NCBI GenBank assembly: GCA_964614655.1
Contig: CAZTPF010000001.1
Location: 62,001-126,000 of the forward strand
Source of the DNA: Casp-actino8 sp964614655
Lineage (GTDB): Bacteria > Actinomycetota > Acidimicrobiia > Acidimicrobiales > Ilumatobacteraceae
Direction: 5' to 3'
Length of the DNA stretch: 64,000 bases
Part shown: piece after piece, positions 41,672-49,992 of the stretch
Layout: each line of letters begins with the position of its first letter
Position numbering within the stretch: the stretch's first letter is position 1
Program-made: the position numbers and the translations under genes
Notes under the pieces: generated by a model
Databases searched by the model: none
Seen by the model: the letters and a program-made list of their open reading frames with translations, nothing else
Told to the model about the DNA's origin: nothing

Positions 41672-42793
41672 ATGGGTTACGCAGCAGCACGTGGTGGGCT
41701 CAAGGCGATCGAGGCCGCCGAGCGATTGGTGGCACGCGAACGAATTCTCGGAGAGAGCTCCTGGCTCGAATCACGTCAGATGATCGAGAAGTTACGGCTC
41801 GCCGTCGACCGAGTGATGGGTGAAGGCGGACTGTGGGACGAAGACCTCGCAGCATCGGCGCTTCGACAGGCCGAAGGCGACTCGATCGAGGCCGCCCATC
41901 TCCTTCGTTCGTACCGCTCGACGCTTCCCCGGCTCGCCTACACCACCCCGATCGACGTCGATGACATGGATGTCTTACGCCGCATCGTGCCGGCGTTCCG
42001 GAACCCTCCCGGCCCTCAACTCTTGGGACGCACGACCGACTACACCGGCCGTCTGCTCCAGACCGCTGACGAAGACACGCTGAGAACCGCCGCCGAGAAG
42101 ATGGCTGCCTTCCTCGACGAGCAGGTGACTCCCGAGGTGGAAGTCGGTCATGTCGTCAGTGGCGCCGAACCGACCGATGACGAACGACGACCTCGTCGAC
42201 TGCTCGAATTGCTCCGAGATCTCGACGCCGTCGTCGATCGTCGTCGGACCGACGATCCCGAACCGTTCGACATCACACGCCATCCTGCTCGTCCGCCGGC
42301 GACTCGATCGGCCCGTCTGGCCACCATGGCACGAGCGGAAACCGGCGCCTTGGTGAACGTGTGGTACCGCAACATCCTCGGCCCCGACGGCTACCTGCAC
42401 GAGATCACCCTCGGCGAGGTCCGCCACGGCCGCTTGCCGGTCAAGGTCGTTCATCCGATCACGGGAGACGAGATCTCCGTCACCGACGTTCGGGTCACGG
42501 AAGTCGAGGCGATCGAAGATCTCGACGGAATCGAGGAGGACCGGGGTCGATTCGACGTCGGTTACGGACTCTGTTTCGGACACAACGAGAAGAAGGCGAT
42601 CGCCATGGCAAACCTCGACATCGCCTGCGAACGCGACAAGGGGCGCAGTTTCCTCGAGCAGTCGATCCTGCTGACGACCGACGGCCTCGATGCGAGTGGT
42701 TTCCTCGAGCATCTCAAGCTTCCCCACTACGTCACGTTCCGGTCGATGATGGAACGCAAGGCGGCCGTTCGTCGACACAAGGAGACGACGTGA
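41672..42793 (+). CDS. phnI: C-P lyase core subunit PhnI
   Basis: 373-residue PhnI, the nucleosidase-type subunit of the core complex that helps displace adenine from ATP to give alpha-D-ribose 1-phosphonate 5-triphosphate. It begins MGYAAARGGLKAIEAAERLV as in the family and keeps the C-terminal GYGLCFGHNEKKAIAMA block. Length is normal. It starts immediately after phnH and its stop overlaps the phnJ GTG. Confidence 0.95.
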   Translation: MGYAAARGGLKAIEAAERLVARERILGESSWLESRQMIEKLRLAVDRVMGEGGLWDEDLAASALRQAEGDSIEAAHLLRSYRSTLPRLAYTTPIDVDDMDVLRRIVPAFRNPPGPQLLGRTTDYTGRLLQTADEDTLRTAAEKMAAFLDEQVTPEVEVGHVVSGAEPTDDERRPRRLLELLRDLDAVVDRRRTDDPEPFDITRHPARPPATRSARLATMARAETGALVNVWYRNILGPDGYLHEITLGEVRHGRLPVKVVHPITGDEISVTDVRVTEVEAIEDLDGIEEDRGRFDVGYGLCFGHNEKKAIAMANLDIACERDKGRSFLEQSILLTTDGLDASGFLEHLKLPHYVTFRSMMERKAAVRRHKETT

Positions 42794-43719
42794 GCACTTC
42801 TCTTCTTCGGCAGGCCCTCGGTGACGCAGTCGGTGACGGGAACTCGTCGCTCGACGAACCAGAGGTCAACTTCGGCCTTCTCGACGAGTACTCCAAACGG
42901 GAGATTCGTCGCGCCATTCTCACTGCAGTCGCCGTACCCGGATATCAGGTTCCCTTCGGGTCTCGCGAAATGCCCGTCGCCCGCGGATGGGGCTCCGGTG
43001 GGCTTCAGGTCTCTTTGGCCATCGTCGGTCCCGACGACGTAGTGAAGGTCATCGATCAAGGTGACGACGAAGGTGTGAACGCCGTGAATCTTCGACGTCT
43101 CATCGTCTCGTCGACCGGTATTCCGGAGTCGACGACACCCGAGGACAGCACGCTCATCCAGACCCGACACCGTATTCCCGAAGATCCACTCGACGAGCGA
43201 CACGTTCTGGTTCTCCAGGTTCCGGTTCCCGAGCCATTGCGTGGCGTCGAACGCGACATGAGGGAACTGGCACGAATGCACGCCGAAGCCGACTACGCAC
43301 GCATGTGGGTGAGCCTCTACGAGGACAAGGTGCGTAACGGCGTGATCACCCGCACGACCGGCTATCCGTGTCTGGTCGGTGGCCGATACGTGATCGCCAC
43401 CACGCCGATTCCGCGCTGGGACGTGCCGCGACTGCACCAATCCCGATTTCTCTCGCTCTTCGGAGCCGGCCGCGAGAAGCGCATCTACGCCGTCCCTCCC
43501 CACACCGATGTCGAACCGCTCACTTTCGAGGACGTGCCCTTCGAAGTGGAGGTGACTCCCGGAGCAACGTGTCGCACCTGCGGCAGTTCCGAGTCCTTCC
43601 TCGTCGAAGTGCCGGCGAGTCGTGTCGACGGGGGCGGGCATTGGGTCTGCAGTGACAGTGATTGGTGTCGACGTCGACGAGAGCGCCGAGATCATCCGTC
43701 GAACGGAGGAGGCTCATGA
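42790..43719 (+). CDS. phnJ: C-P lyase radical-SAM subunit PhnJ
   Basis: 309-residue catalytic subunit that breaks the C-P bond of ribose 1-phosphonate 5-phosphate by radical chemistry, releasing the hydrocarbon (methane from methylphosphonate) and a cyclic phosphate. The unusual 4Fe-4S/thiyl cysteines are C261, C264, C287 and C293 (C-x2-C-x22-C-x5-C), matching the four E. coli positions with one extra residue in the middle. The ARGWGSGGLQVSL block (about 64-75) is also conserved. GTG start overlaps the phnI TGA, and a strong ggaggagg before its end serves phnK. All key residues are present. Confidence 0.96.
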   Translation: MSTSLLRQALGDAVGDGNSSLDEPEVNFGLLDEYSKREIRRAILTAVAVPGYQVPFGSREMPVARGWGSGGLQVSLAIVGPDDVVKVIDQGDDEGVNAVNLRRLIVSSTGIPESTTPEDSTLIQTRHRIPEDPLDERHVLVLQVPVPEPLRGVERDMRELARMHAEADYARMWVSLYEDKVRNGVITRTTGYPCLVGGRYVIATTPIPRWDVPRLHQSRFLSLFGAGREKRIYAVPPHTDVEPLTFEDVPFEVEVTPGATCRTCGSSESFLVEVPASRVDGGGHWVCSDSDWCRRRRERRDHPSNGGGS

Positions 43720-44558
43720 ACTTCGACTGGGCACTGAAGGTGTCGGGCCTCGGCAAGATCCACGGTGTTCCCGACTTGCGGGCGCTGGAAGACACCGGCC
43801 CCGACGTGGGCACGGCGAAAAGCGCGCTCACCGGCGCAATCGTTGCGGCCTGGGACGTCGGATTCGAGGTCGCGCCCGGAGAGGCACTGGGTGTGATCGG
43901 CGAGTCGGGTTCGGGGAAGTCGACAGTCATGCGTTGTATTGCCGGTGACCAGACCTCGACGACCGGCGAAGTGCTGTTGCGCTCACTCGACCGCGGACGC
44001 ACGAACGTGCTCGATCTGGATCCGTCCGCCCGTCGACGACTTCGCGTCGCCGACCTCTCGGTCGTGTATCAAGATCCCGCTGAAGGCCTTCGACTGAACG
44101 TGACTGCTGGAGGGAACATCGCCGAAGCCCTCACTGCGGCCGGGTGGCGGCACTTCGGACGAATCCGCGACCGAGCCGCCGAGCTGCTCGAGCGAACCGA
44201 AGTCCCGTTGTCGCGAATGGACGACTTGGTCGGCACGTTCTCGGGCGGCATGAGACAGCGCGTTCAACTCGCCAAGGCTTTGGCCAACGAACCACCGGTC
44301 GTGCTTCTCGACGAACCGACCACCGGACTCGACGCGTCGGTAGCGGCGGGAGTCCTCGACCTCATTCGCAATTTGTTGGAAGAGACCGGCGTGGCTGCCG
44401 TCGTCGTCTCGCACGACTTCGCCGTCATCGAGATGCTCACGACGCGGTGTGTCGTGATGAACCACGGACGCATCGTCGAAGCAGGCTTGACCGATCGGCT
44501 CCTCGAGGATCCCCACCACCCGTACAGCCAGCGACTGGTCGGAGCGGCCCGAGCATGA
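43716..44558 (+). CDS. phnK: C-P lyase ABC-type ATPase PhnK
   Basis: 280-residue ABC ATPase that docks on the PhnGHIJ core. Walker A GESGSGKST (about 61-69), Q-loop region YQDPAEGLR, signature FSGGMRQR and Walker B VVLLDEPTTGLD are intact. The QDPxxxLR stretch and C-terminal HHPYSQRLV resemble oligopeptide-type ATPases, as usual for PhnK. ATG overlaps the phnJ stop (ATGA) and is preceded by ggaggagg. Confidence 0.93.
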   Translation: MNFDWALKVSGLGKIHGVPDLRALEDTGPDVGTAKSALTGAIVAAWDVGFEVAPGEALGVIGESGSGKSTVMRCIAGDQTSTTGEVLLRSLDRGRTNVLDLDPSARRRLRVADLSVVYQDPAEGLRLNVTAGGNIAEALTAAGWRHFGRIRDRAAELLERTEVPLSRMDDLVGTFSGGMRQRVQLAKALANEPPVVLLDEPTTGLDASVAAGVLDLIRNLLEETGVAAVVVSHDFAVIEMLTTRCVVMNHGRIVEAGLTDRLLEDPHHPYSQRLVGAARA

Positions 44559-45310
44559 CCGAGCACATCTTCTCGTGTCGAGGCCTCACGAAGCACTTCG
44601 TCCTTCACACGATCGACGGACGTCGTGTCGAAGCACTCCGGGGCGTCGACCTCGACATCCGGCCGGGCGAGCACGTCGCCCTGGCCGGCTCGAGCGGGGC
44701 CGGTAAGTCGTCACTGCTCAAGTGCATCTACCGAACCTATGAACCCACTTCGGGCACTGCCCTCCTTCGACTCCGGTCGGGAGAGCACGTCGATCTGACC
44801 CGATTGAGCGACCAAGAGATGGCTCATCTTCGCGGCCGGGACATCGGCTATGTCTCTCAATTCCTTCGCGCCGAACCCCGGCGTGGACCACTCGACATCG
44901 TCACACGCGCCGGAGTCTCGAGGGGAATGGATCGGTCGACGGCGCGCGACGCCGCCGTTCACTCGTTGCGCCGCTTGAACATCGACGAGAAGCTCTGGGA
45001 CGTCCACGCCTCGGTTTTGTCGGGCGGTGAGAAGCAACGTATCAACCTCGCCGCCGGAACGATCTCGTCCCCGCAGCTACTTCTTCTCGACGAACCCGTG
45101 TCGGCCCTCGACCCGGCCAACCGCGAAGCAGCCCTCGACCTCATCGGCGATCTCACCACCCAAGGCGTCGCCGTTCTCGCCGTCTTTCACGACATCGAGG
45201 CCATGGAACGTCTGGCGAGCCGCATCGTCCTCATGCGCAACGGGCGCGTGGAGATGAGCGGCGACCCGACGATGGTCCTCGACGTTCTCACCCAAGGAGC
45301 CACTGCATGA
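44555..45310 (+). CDS. phnL: C-P lyase ABC-type ATPase PhnL
   Basis: 251-residue ABC ATPase of the LolD/MacB-like branch used by C-P lyase. Walker A GSSGAGKSS (about 47-55), the YVSQFLRAEPR Q-loop characteristic of PhnL, signature LSGGEKQRI and Walker B LLLLDEPVSALD are present. ATG overlaps the phnK stop and its own end overlaps the phnM ATG, so phnK, phnL and phnM are translationally coupled. Needed for the first, adenine-displacing step. Confidence 0.94.
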   Translation: MTEHIFSCRGLTKHFVLHTIDGRRVEALRGVDLDIRPGEHVALAGSSGAGKSSLLKCIYRTYEPTSGTALLRLRSGEHVDLTRLSDQEMAHLRGRDIGYVSQFLRAEPRRGPLDIVTRAGVSRGMDRSTARDAAVHSLRRLNIDEKLWDVHASVLSGGEKQRINLAAGTISSPQLLLLDEPVSALDPANREAALDLIGDLTTQGVAVLAVFHDIEAMERLASRIVLMRNGRVEMSGDPTMVLDVLTQGATA

Positions 45311-46509
45311 GCCGCCTCGTCGTCACCAATACGACTGCCGTACTGCCCGGTCGTCTGCTTCCCGACGCCACGATCGTGTGCGAAGACGGCATCATCGTCG
45401 AAATCGTCGACTCTCCACCAGGTCTGGCCTTCGAGCCCCACGTGGTCGACGCGCGCGGGGCACTGTGCCTCCCCGGACTGGTCGACACGCACAGCGATGG
45501 CCTCGAACGCGAACGGTTTCCCCGACCCGGTGTCGATCTCGGTGCCCGATTTCCGGTCCGTTCGTTCGAAGGTCGCGTGAGGGCGGCCGGTATCACCACC
45601 ATGTTCCACGGAATCGGTTTCGAAGAGGACGAGAAGTACCACCGAAGTGTCGTTCTGGCCAACGAATGGACCGACGAACTGGAGGCCTACCGAGCTTCGG
45701 GGCGGGCCCTCGTCGATCACCGGATCCTGTATCGCCTCGACGCACGCGACATCGACGGATTCCACTGTCTGGTCGAACGACTCCCACGACGTGCCGATGA
45801 CGGTTCGCTCCCCCTCGTCTCGTTCGAGGATCACACGCCCGGACAAGGTCAGTACACCGACCGCACCGCGTTCGAACGCTACATCGTCGGAACTCAGGGC
45901 ATCAGTGAGGAGGAGGCTCGCCGCCGTGTCGACGAGTTGATTGCCGAACGCGACGCCACGTCCGTCCACCGCGAGACGGCTCTCGCTTGGCTCGTCGAGC
46001 AGGCGACGAGCGGAGCCATCCGATTGATGGCCCATGACCCGGCGACGGTCGACGACTCCGACGAGGCCCGACGATGGAATGCGTCGATCGCCGAGTTCCC
46101 CACCACCTTGGAAGCTGCCGAACGGGCCAAGGAACTCGGACTGCGCACCGTGTGCGGGGCTCCGAACGTCATGCGAGGCCGCAGTCACAGCGGAAACGTG
46201 AGCGCTCGCGACCTGATCTCCCGAGGACTCTGCGACGGACTGGCCAGTGACTATCTGCCCTCGACGATGCTCGGTGCTGTTGCCGTTCTCGTCCACGAGG
46301 GAGTGTGCGATGTGCCGTCGGCGGTCGCCCTCGTCACGTCGGGACCGGCCACGACCGTGGGGCTTCACGATCGAGGGGCTCTTCTGCCCGGCCTCCGTGC
46401 CGACCTCGCGATCGTCGAGTTCGACGGACCCTTCGCCTGTGTTCGCAACGTACTCCGTGGTGAAGAGCTCCTCCCAGAAGCCGACGATCTCGTGGCGGTT
46501 TCGGCGTGA
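45307..46509 (+). CDS. phnM: Ribose 1-phosphonate 5-triphosphate diphosphatase PhnM
   Basis: 400-residue amidohydrolase-fold enzyme that removes pyrophosphate from alpha-D-ribose 1-phosphonate 5-triphosphate to make the PhnJ substrate. Metal motif PGLVDTHSDGLE (about 57-68), FHGIGFEED in the middle, later metal ligands in SFEDHTPGQGQ and the catalytic ASDYLPS region are as in PhnM. ATG overlaps phnL (ATGA), and the stop overlaps the GTG of the following phosphatase-like gene. Confidence 0.95.
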   Translation: MSRLVVTNTTAVLPGRLLPDATIVCEDGIIVEIVDSPPGLAFEPHVVDARGALCLPGLVDTHSDGLERERFPRPGVDLGARFPVRSFEGRVRAAGITTMFHGIGFEEDEKYHRSVVLANEWTDELEAYRASGRALVDHRILYRLDARDIDGFHCLVERLPRRADDGSLPLVSFEDHTPGQGQYTDRTAFERYIVGTQGISEEEARRRVDELIAERDATSVHRETALAWLVEQATSGAIRLMAHDPATVDDSDEARRWNASIAEFPTTLEAAERAKELGLRTVCGAPNVMRGRSHSGNVSARDLISRGLCDGLASDYLPSTMLGAVAVLVHEGVCDVPSAVALVTSGPATTVGLHDRGALLPGLRADLAIVEFDGPFACVRNVLRGEELLPEADDLVAVSA

Positions 46510-47318
46510 ATCAAAATCGGCGAGTCGTCTCCGATCTTCATCCGGCACTCGTCGCCGCTGCGGCTGCCGCGCAGGCGGCATATCTCACCGCCAAGCTCAC
46601 GAAGTCCCGGCAGGAGTTGGCCGAGATCATCGGTGTCGGCGGTGACGGCACGCCCACCATGTTTCTCGATCAGATCGTCGACGAGGCGGTCGTGGCAGCC
46701 GTGGAGCCGTACGGCATCAACGTCCTCTCCGAAGAGATCGGCTGGGTCGACAACGGCTCGGCCGTCACCCTGGTGATCGATCCGGTGGACGGAACCGCCA
46801 ACGCCGTGGCTGGCGTTCCTGCCTGTGCCTTTGCCGGCGCCATCGTGATGGCCGGAACCATCACCGATGCCCACATCTCATGGTTGGACTCACAAAGGAC
46901 GTTCAGCGCTCATCGACGTCGAGACGGAAGGTTCGACGTCTCGGAGCCCCTCGTCACGACCGGACGCCAGCAACTGCTCGGCGCCTCGATCGCCATGTTG
47001 CGCCCCCGTCCTGAGACTCGCCCGGCATGGAACCGCATCGTGGAACCGACCGAGCGTCTCCGCGTGATGGGAAGTTCGGTGATCGAAGGTTCGCTGGTCG
47101 CCCTCGGTGCGATTGATGCTTTCGTCGACGCCGGTGGTGACGTTCACCGTCTGGTCGACTTGCTCCCCCTCGTCCCGTTCGTCGAACACGCCGGTGGGGT
47201 CGTCGTCGACGCCTTCGGCCGCCCGCTCGAACTCGACACCGACATGTCGAGGCGCTGGAGCGGAGTTGTCGCTGCGACGCAAGCGCTCGCCGACGAAATC
47301 TGCTCTCTGATCGCCTGA
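46506..47318 (+). CDS. Inositol-monophosphatase-like phosphatase coupled to phnM
   Basis: 270-residue member of the lithium-sensitive inositol monophosphatase/CysQ/FBPase-like superfamily. Metal-site elements are E76-E77 (SEEIG) and D92, D95 with G96-T97 (IDPVDGTANA); the second-metal motif, usually WDxAA, is changed to VDLLP but keeps its Asp. The GTG overlaps the phnM stop, so the gene is part of the C-P lyase operon. phnN and phnP, which process the cyclic ribose phosphate, are missing in the window; this phosphatase may act on ribose 1,2-cyclic phosphate 5-phosphate, ribose 1,5-bisphosphate or a released phosphoester (inference). A different housekeeping substrate is possible. Confidence 0.85.
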   Translation: MNQNRRVVSDLHPALVAAAAAAQAAYLTAKLTKSRQELAEIIGVGGDGTPTMFLDQIVDEAVVAAVEPYGINVLSEEIGWVDNGSAVTLVIDPVDGTANAVAGVPACAFAGAIVMAGTITDAHISWLDSQRTFSAHRRRDGRFDVSEPLVTTGRQQLLGASIAMLRPRPETRPAWNRIVEPTERLRVMGSSVIEGSLVALGAIDAFVDAGGDVHRLVDLLPLVPFVEHAGGVVVDAFGRPLELDTDMSRRWSGVVAATQALADEICSLIA

Positions 47319-47329
47319 GAAGCCTGCTC

Positions 47330-47383
47330 GGCTGGTTGGGTGCGCAGTCAGATCAGATGATCCGCTTGCGCACCCAACCGGCC
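47330..47383. terminator. Bidirectional hairpin terminator between convergent phosphonate operons
   Basis: Left arm 47330-47346 and right arm 47367-47383 pair over 17 positions (GGTTGGGTGCGCA with TGCGCACCCAACC perfect, one G-T pair further out) around a 20-base loop. It lies at the junction of the C-P lyase operon and the phnDCE operon and overlaps the last codons of phnE. No strong T-run is seen. Confidence 0.6.
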
Positions 47384-49074
47384 AGAAGTTCGATCGAATA
47401 GACGATGAGGAAGATGATGATGAGTAAGCCGCCCAACATCTCCCACTTCAACAACTTCGCACCTTGTAGTAGGGCGAATCCGATGCCGCCTCCGCCCACG
47501 ATGCCGAGGACGGCCGACGACCTGATCGATACATCGAGCAGATAGAGCGAGTTGCTCACGATGGCCGGCATCACCTGAGGGAGAACTCCCGAGAAGGACT
47601 CCTGGAATCGGGTCGAACCCGTGGCACGAATCCCGTCACGCGGACCTTCGCCCACCTCTTCGATTGCGTCGGCGAACAATTTGGTGGCGAAGCCGTACAG
47701 ACCGATGGCCAGCGCCAGAACTCCGGGCTTGGGACCGAGGCCGAGAGCGGCGACGAATACAACCGCCACGATCAGATCGGGCAAAGCCCTCACGCCCAAG
47801 ATGAACAGACGCGATGCTCCGTAGATCCAACGGGCCGGCGCCACGTTGCGGGCGGCCAGAAAGCCGGTCGGAATTGCAGCCAGAAGCGCCAAGAAGGTGG
47901 CGGCGAATCCCATCAGCACCGTCTCGACCAGATCGTCGAAGAACATCGACTGCCACCAATCCATCGACCGGGGCATCAACCGCCAGAGGACTCGAGGAAT
48001 CTCCGGTAGGCCAGTGATCAGCTCGCCGAGGGACATGTCGGTGAGACGGAACGACAGGAACAACATCACCAACGAGACCGCTGCGAACGAATACATGGTG
48101 ACGCGCTCGCGAGTCCAAGGCGGAACGAGCCGAACTGTGGAAGTCGGAACGGTGGTAGCTCTCGACTCCGGCATGAAAGCGGCTGCCTTCGGCCCCCCTC
48201 GCAACTTCTGGAGGAAGGAAACCTTGGTTCGATTGTGGCCGAGAATCGTCGAACGAACACTCGTCGAGACTCCCTCGACCACCACGATGAGAGCGATGAT
48301 CAGGAGCGTGACACCCAGCAGTTCCGGGTATCGCAGGCCTCCCTGGTAGGCGCGTATCTGCAAGCCGATTCCACCGGCACCCACCAACCCGAGGAGCGTT
48401 GCCGATCGGAAGTTGATGTCGAGGCGATACAACGTGGCGGCGATGAAGGCCGGGATGATCTGTGGAAGGACACCTGCGGACAATTCCTGGAAACGAGAGG
48501 CCCCGGTTGCCGAAACTCCCTCCCGGGGCCCCTTGTCGATCTGTTCGATGGCGTCGGCGAACAGCTTGCCGAGCATTCCGACGGCGTGAAGACCGAGCGC
48601 GAGCACTCCCGGCAGAACCCCGATCGAGTAGACGCGGACGAAGATCAGCGCGAACACCAGGTCGGGAATCGCCCGGGTGAAGACGATGATCCCTCGAGCC
48701 ACCCAGCGAAGGGGTCCGAACTTGACGATGTTGCCGGCCGCCAGGAAACCGAGCGGTACCGCCACGATGAAGGCGATCGTGGTGCCGACGAAGGCCATGA
48801 AGAACGTGTCGAGAACCGAGTTCCACACCGGGCCGATCTCTTGAATCGTCGGCGGCCACATGCGTGACAAGAGGTTGCCGATGTCGTCGCGCTCGAAATA
48901 GAGCGTGAGCGGATTCACGCCGATGTCGTAGATCGAGTACAAGGCGACGGCGACGAAAACGATCCCGACCGTCCACATGATCAGTCGTTGAACCGTCCAG
49001 GGAGTCGAGACCTTCTTTTCGCCGGGCGATGGAGTCCGACCGACTTCGAGTCGGTGTTCGGAGATCAAGGTCAC
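47353..49074 (-). CDS. phnE: Fused tandem phosphonate ABC permease PhnE-PhnE
   Basis: 573-residue permease with two binding-protein-dependent permease domains in one chain (about 80-285 and 360-565). Each carries the EAA loop variant: FADAIEQIDKGPREGVSATG in the first and FADAIEEVGEGPRDGIRATG in the second, and PDLVFALIF/PDLIVAVVF motifs. Two separate PhnE proteins or one homodimer is the commoner arrangement, so the fusion supplies both halves of the pore. ATG overlaps the phnC stop (ATGA). Third gene of the phnD-phnC-phnE operon; imports phosphonates, possibly also phosphate or phosphite. Confidence 0.94.
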   Translation of the reverse strand: MTLISEHRLEVGRTPSPGEKKVSTPWTVQRLIMWTVGIVFVAVALYSIYDIGVNPLTLYFERDDIGNLLSRMWPPTIQEIGPVWNSVLDTFFMAFVGTTIAFIVAVPLGFLAAGNIVKFGPLRWVARGIIVFTRAIPDLVFALIFVRVYSIGVLPGVLALGLHAVGMLGKLFADAIEQIDKGPREGVSATGASRFQELSAGVLPQIIPAFIAATLYRLDINFRSATLLGLVGAGGIGLQIRAYQGGLRYPELLGVTLLIIALIVVVEGVSTSVRSTILGHNRTKVSFLQKLRGGPKAAAFMPESRATTVPTSTVRLVPPWTRERVTMYSFAAVSLVMLFLSFRLTDMSLGELITGLPEIPRVLWRLMPRSMDWWQSMFFDDLVETVLMGFAATFLALLAAIPTGFLAARNVAPARWIYGASRLFILGVRALPDLIVAVVFVAALGLGPKPGVLALAIGLYGFATKLFADAIEEVGEGPRDGIRATGSTRFQESFSGVLPQVMPAIVSNSLYLLDVSIRSSAVLGIVGGGGIGFALLQGAKLLKWEMLGGLLIIIFLIVYSIELLAGWVRKRII

Positions 49075-49895
49075 GACTGAGTCACCACCGAATCCCGATA
49101 CTCGTTCACCTTCTGACCAGTCGGATCGAGACGTCGATAGACCTCCATGACCCGCGCCTGGTCGAGATCGGAGTCGACTGGGGTGTCGAGCACCAACTCG
49201 CCGTCCCGAAGCCCGATCAGCCGATTCGCCCAGCCGAGCGCCAGGTCGACCTGGTGCAGCGAACAGAGGACAGTGATGTTGTCCTCGACGCAGGAGCGGA
49301 AGAGAACGTCCATGACCTGTCCGGAGATCTCGGGATCGAGTGAGGCCACCGGTTCGTCGGCGAGGACGATTCGAGGCTTCTGCATGAGAGTGCGGGCGAT
49401 CGCCACTCGTTGCTGCTGTCCACCGGACAGAGTGTCGGTTCGCTGGAAGGCTCGATCACCCAGACCGACTCGTTCGAGCTGTTCGAGCGCTTCTCGACGC
49501 AGATTCTTCGGATAACTCAGCACTCCGTACCTCGGACCACGAAGGCGACCGAGAGCGCCGGTCAGGACGTTCTCCAGACACGACATGCGACCGACGATGT
49601 TGAACGACTGGAACACGAAACCCACGTTGCGACGAAGTTCGCGCAAGGCCCCTCCCGAGAGTCCCACGACCTCGGTGCCCAGAACCCGGACGTTTCCGGC
49701 ATCGGGTTGATGCATGCCGTTCAGATGTCGAAGAAGGGTCGACTTGCCCGAGCCGGACAAGCCGATGATGACGGCCAGCTGCCCTTCGGGTACCGAGAAC
49801 GACACGTCGTTCAGGGCGGTCACTCGACCGTTGTCGAATCGCTTGGTCACCGACTTCACCTCGACGACCAGACGGGTGTTCACTGCCGCTTCCAT
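49071..49895 (-). CDS. phnC: Phosphonate ABC importer ATPase PhnC
   Basis: 274-residue ATPase of the phosphonate importer. Walker A GLSGSGKST (about 45-53), FVFQSFNIVGRMSCLENVLTG divided over the Q-loop (PhnC-specific phrase), signature LSGGQQQR and Walker B IVLADEPVASLD are intact. It follows phnD after a 97-bp gap holding a hairpin and overlaps phnE by four bases. Confidence 0.95.
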   Translation of the reverse strand: MEAAVNTRLVVEVKSVTKRFDNGRVTALNDVSFSVPEGQLAVIIGLSGSGKSTLLRHLNGMHQPDAGNVRVLGTEVVGLSGGALRELRRNVGFVFQSFNIVGRMSCLENVLTGALGRLRGPRYGVLSYPKNLRREALEQLERVGLGDRAFQRTDTLSGGQQQRVAIARTLMQKPRIVLADEPVASLDPEISGQVMDVLFRSCVEDNITVLCSLHQVDLALGWANRLIGLRDGELVLDTPVDSDLDQARVMEVYRRLDPTGQKVNEYRDSVVTQS

Positions 49896-49935
49896 TCACT
49901 TTCCTTCCTGATGTCAGCCAATTGCCTAAAAGAGG

Positions 49936-49970
49936 ACCGGCTGGTGCGGGGGGAGTCCACACCAGCCGGT
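49936..49970 (-). terminator. Intra-operon attenuator hairpin between phnD and phnC
   Basis: Perfect 11-bp stem ACCGGCTGGTG / CACCAGCCGGT (49936-49946 and 49960-49970) with a 13-base loop, followed on the minus strand by CCTCTTTT. It probably stops part of the transcripts so that more binding protein than ATPase and permease is made. Confidence 0.65.
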
Positions 49971-49992
49971 CTGCATCAGCTCCGAGGGGAGG

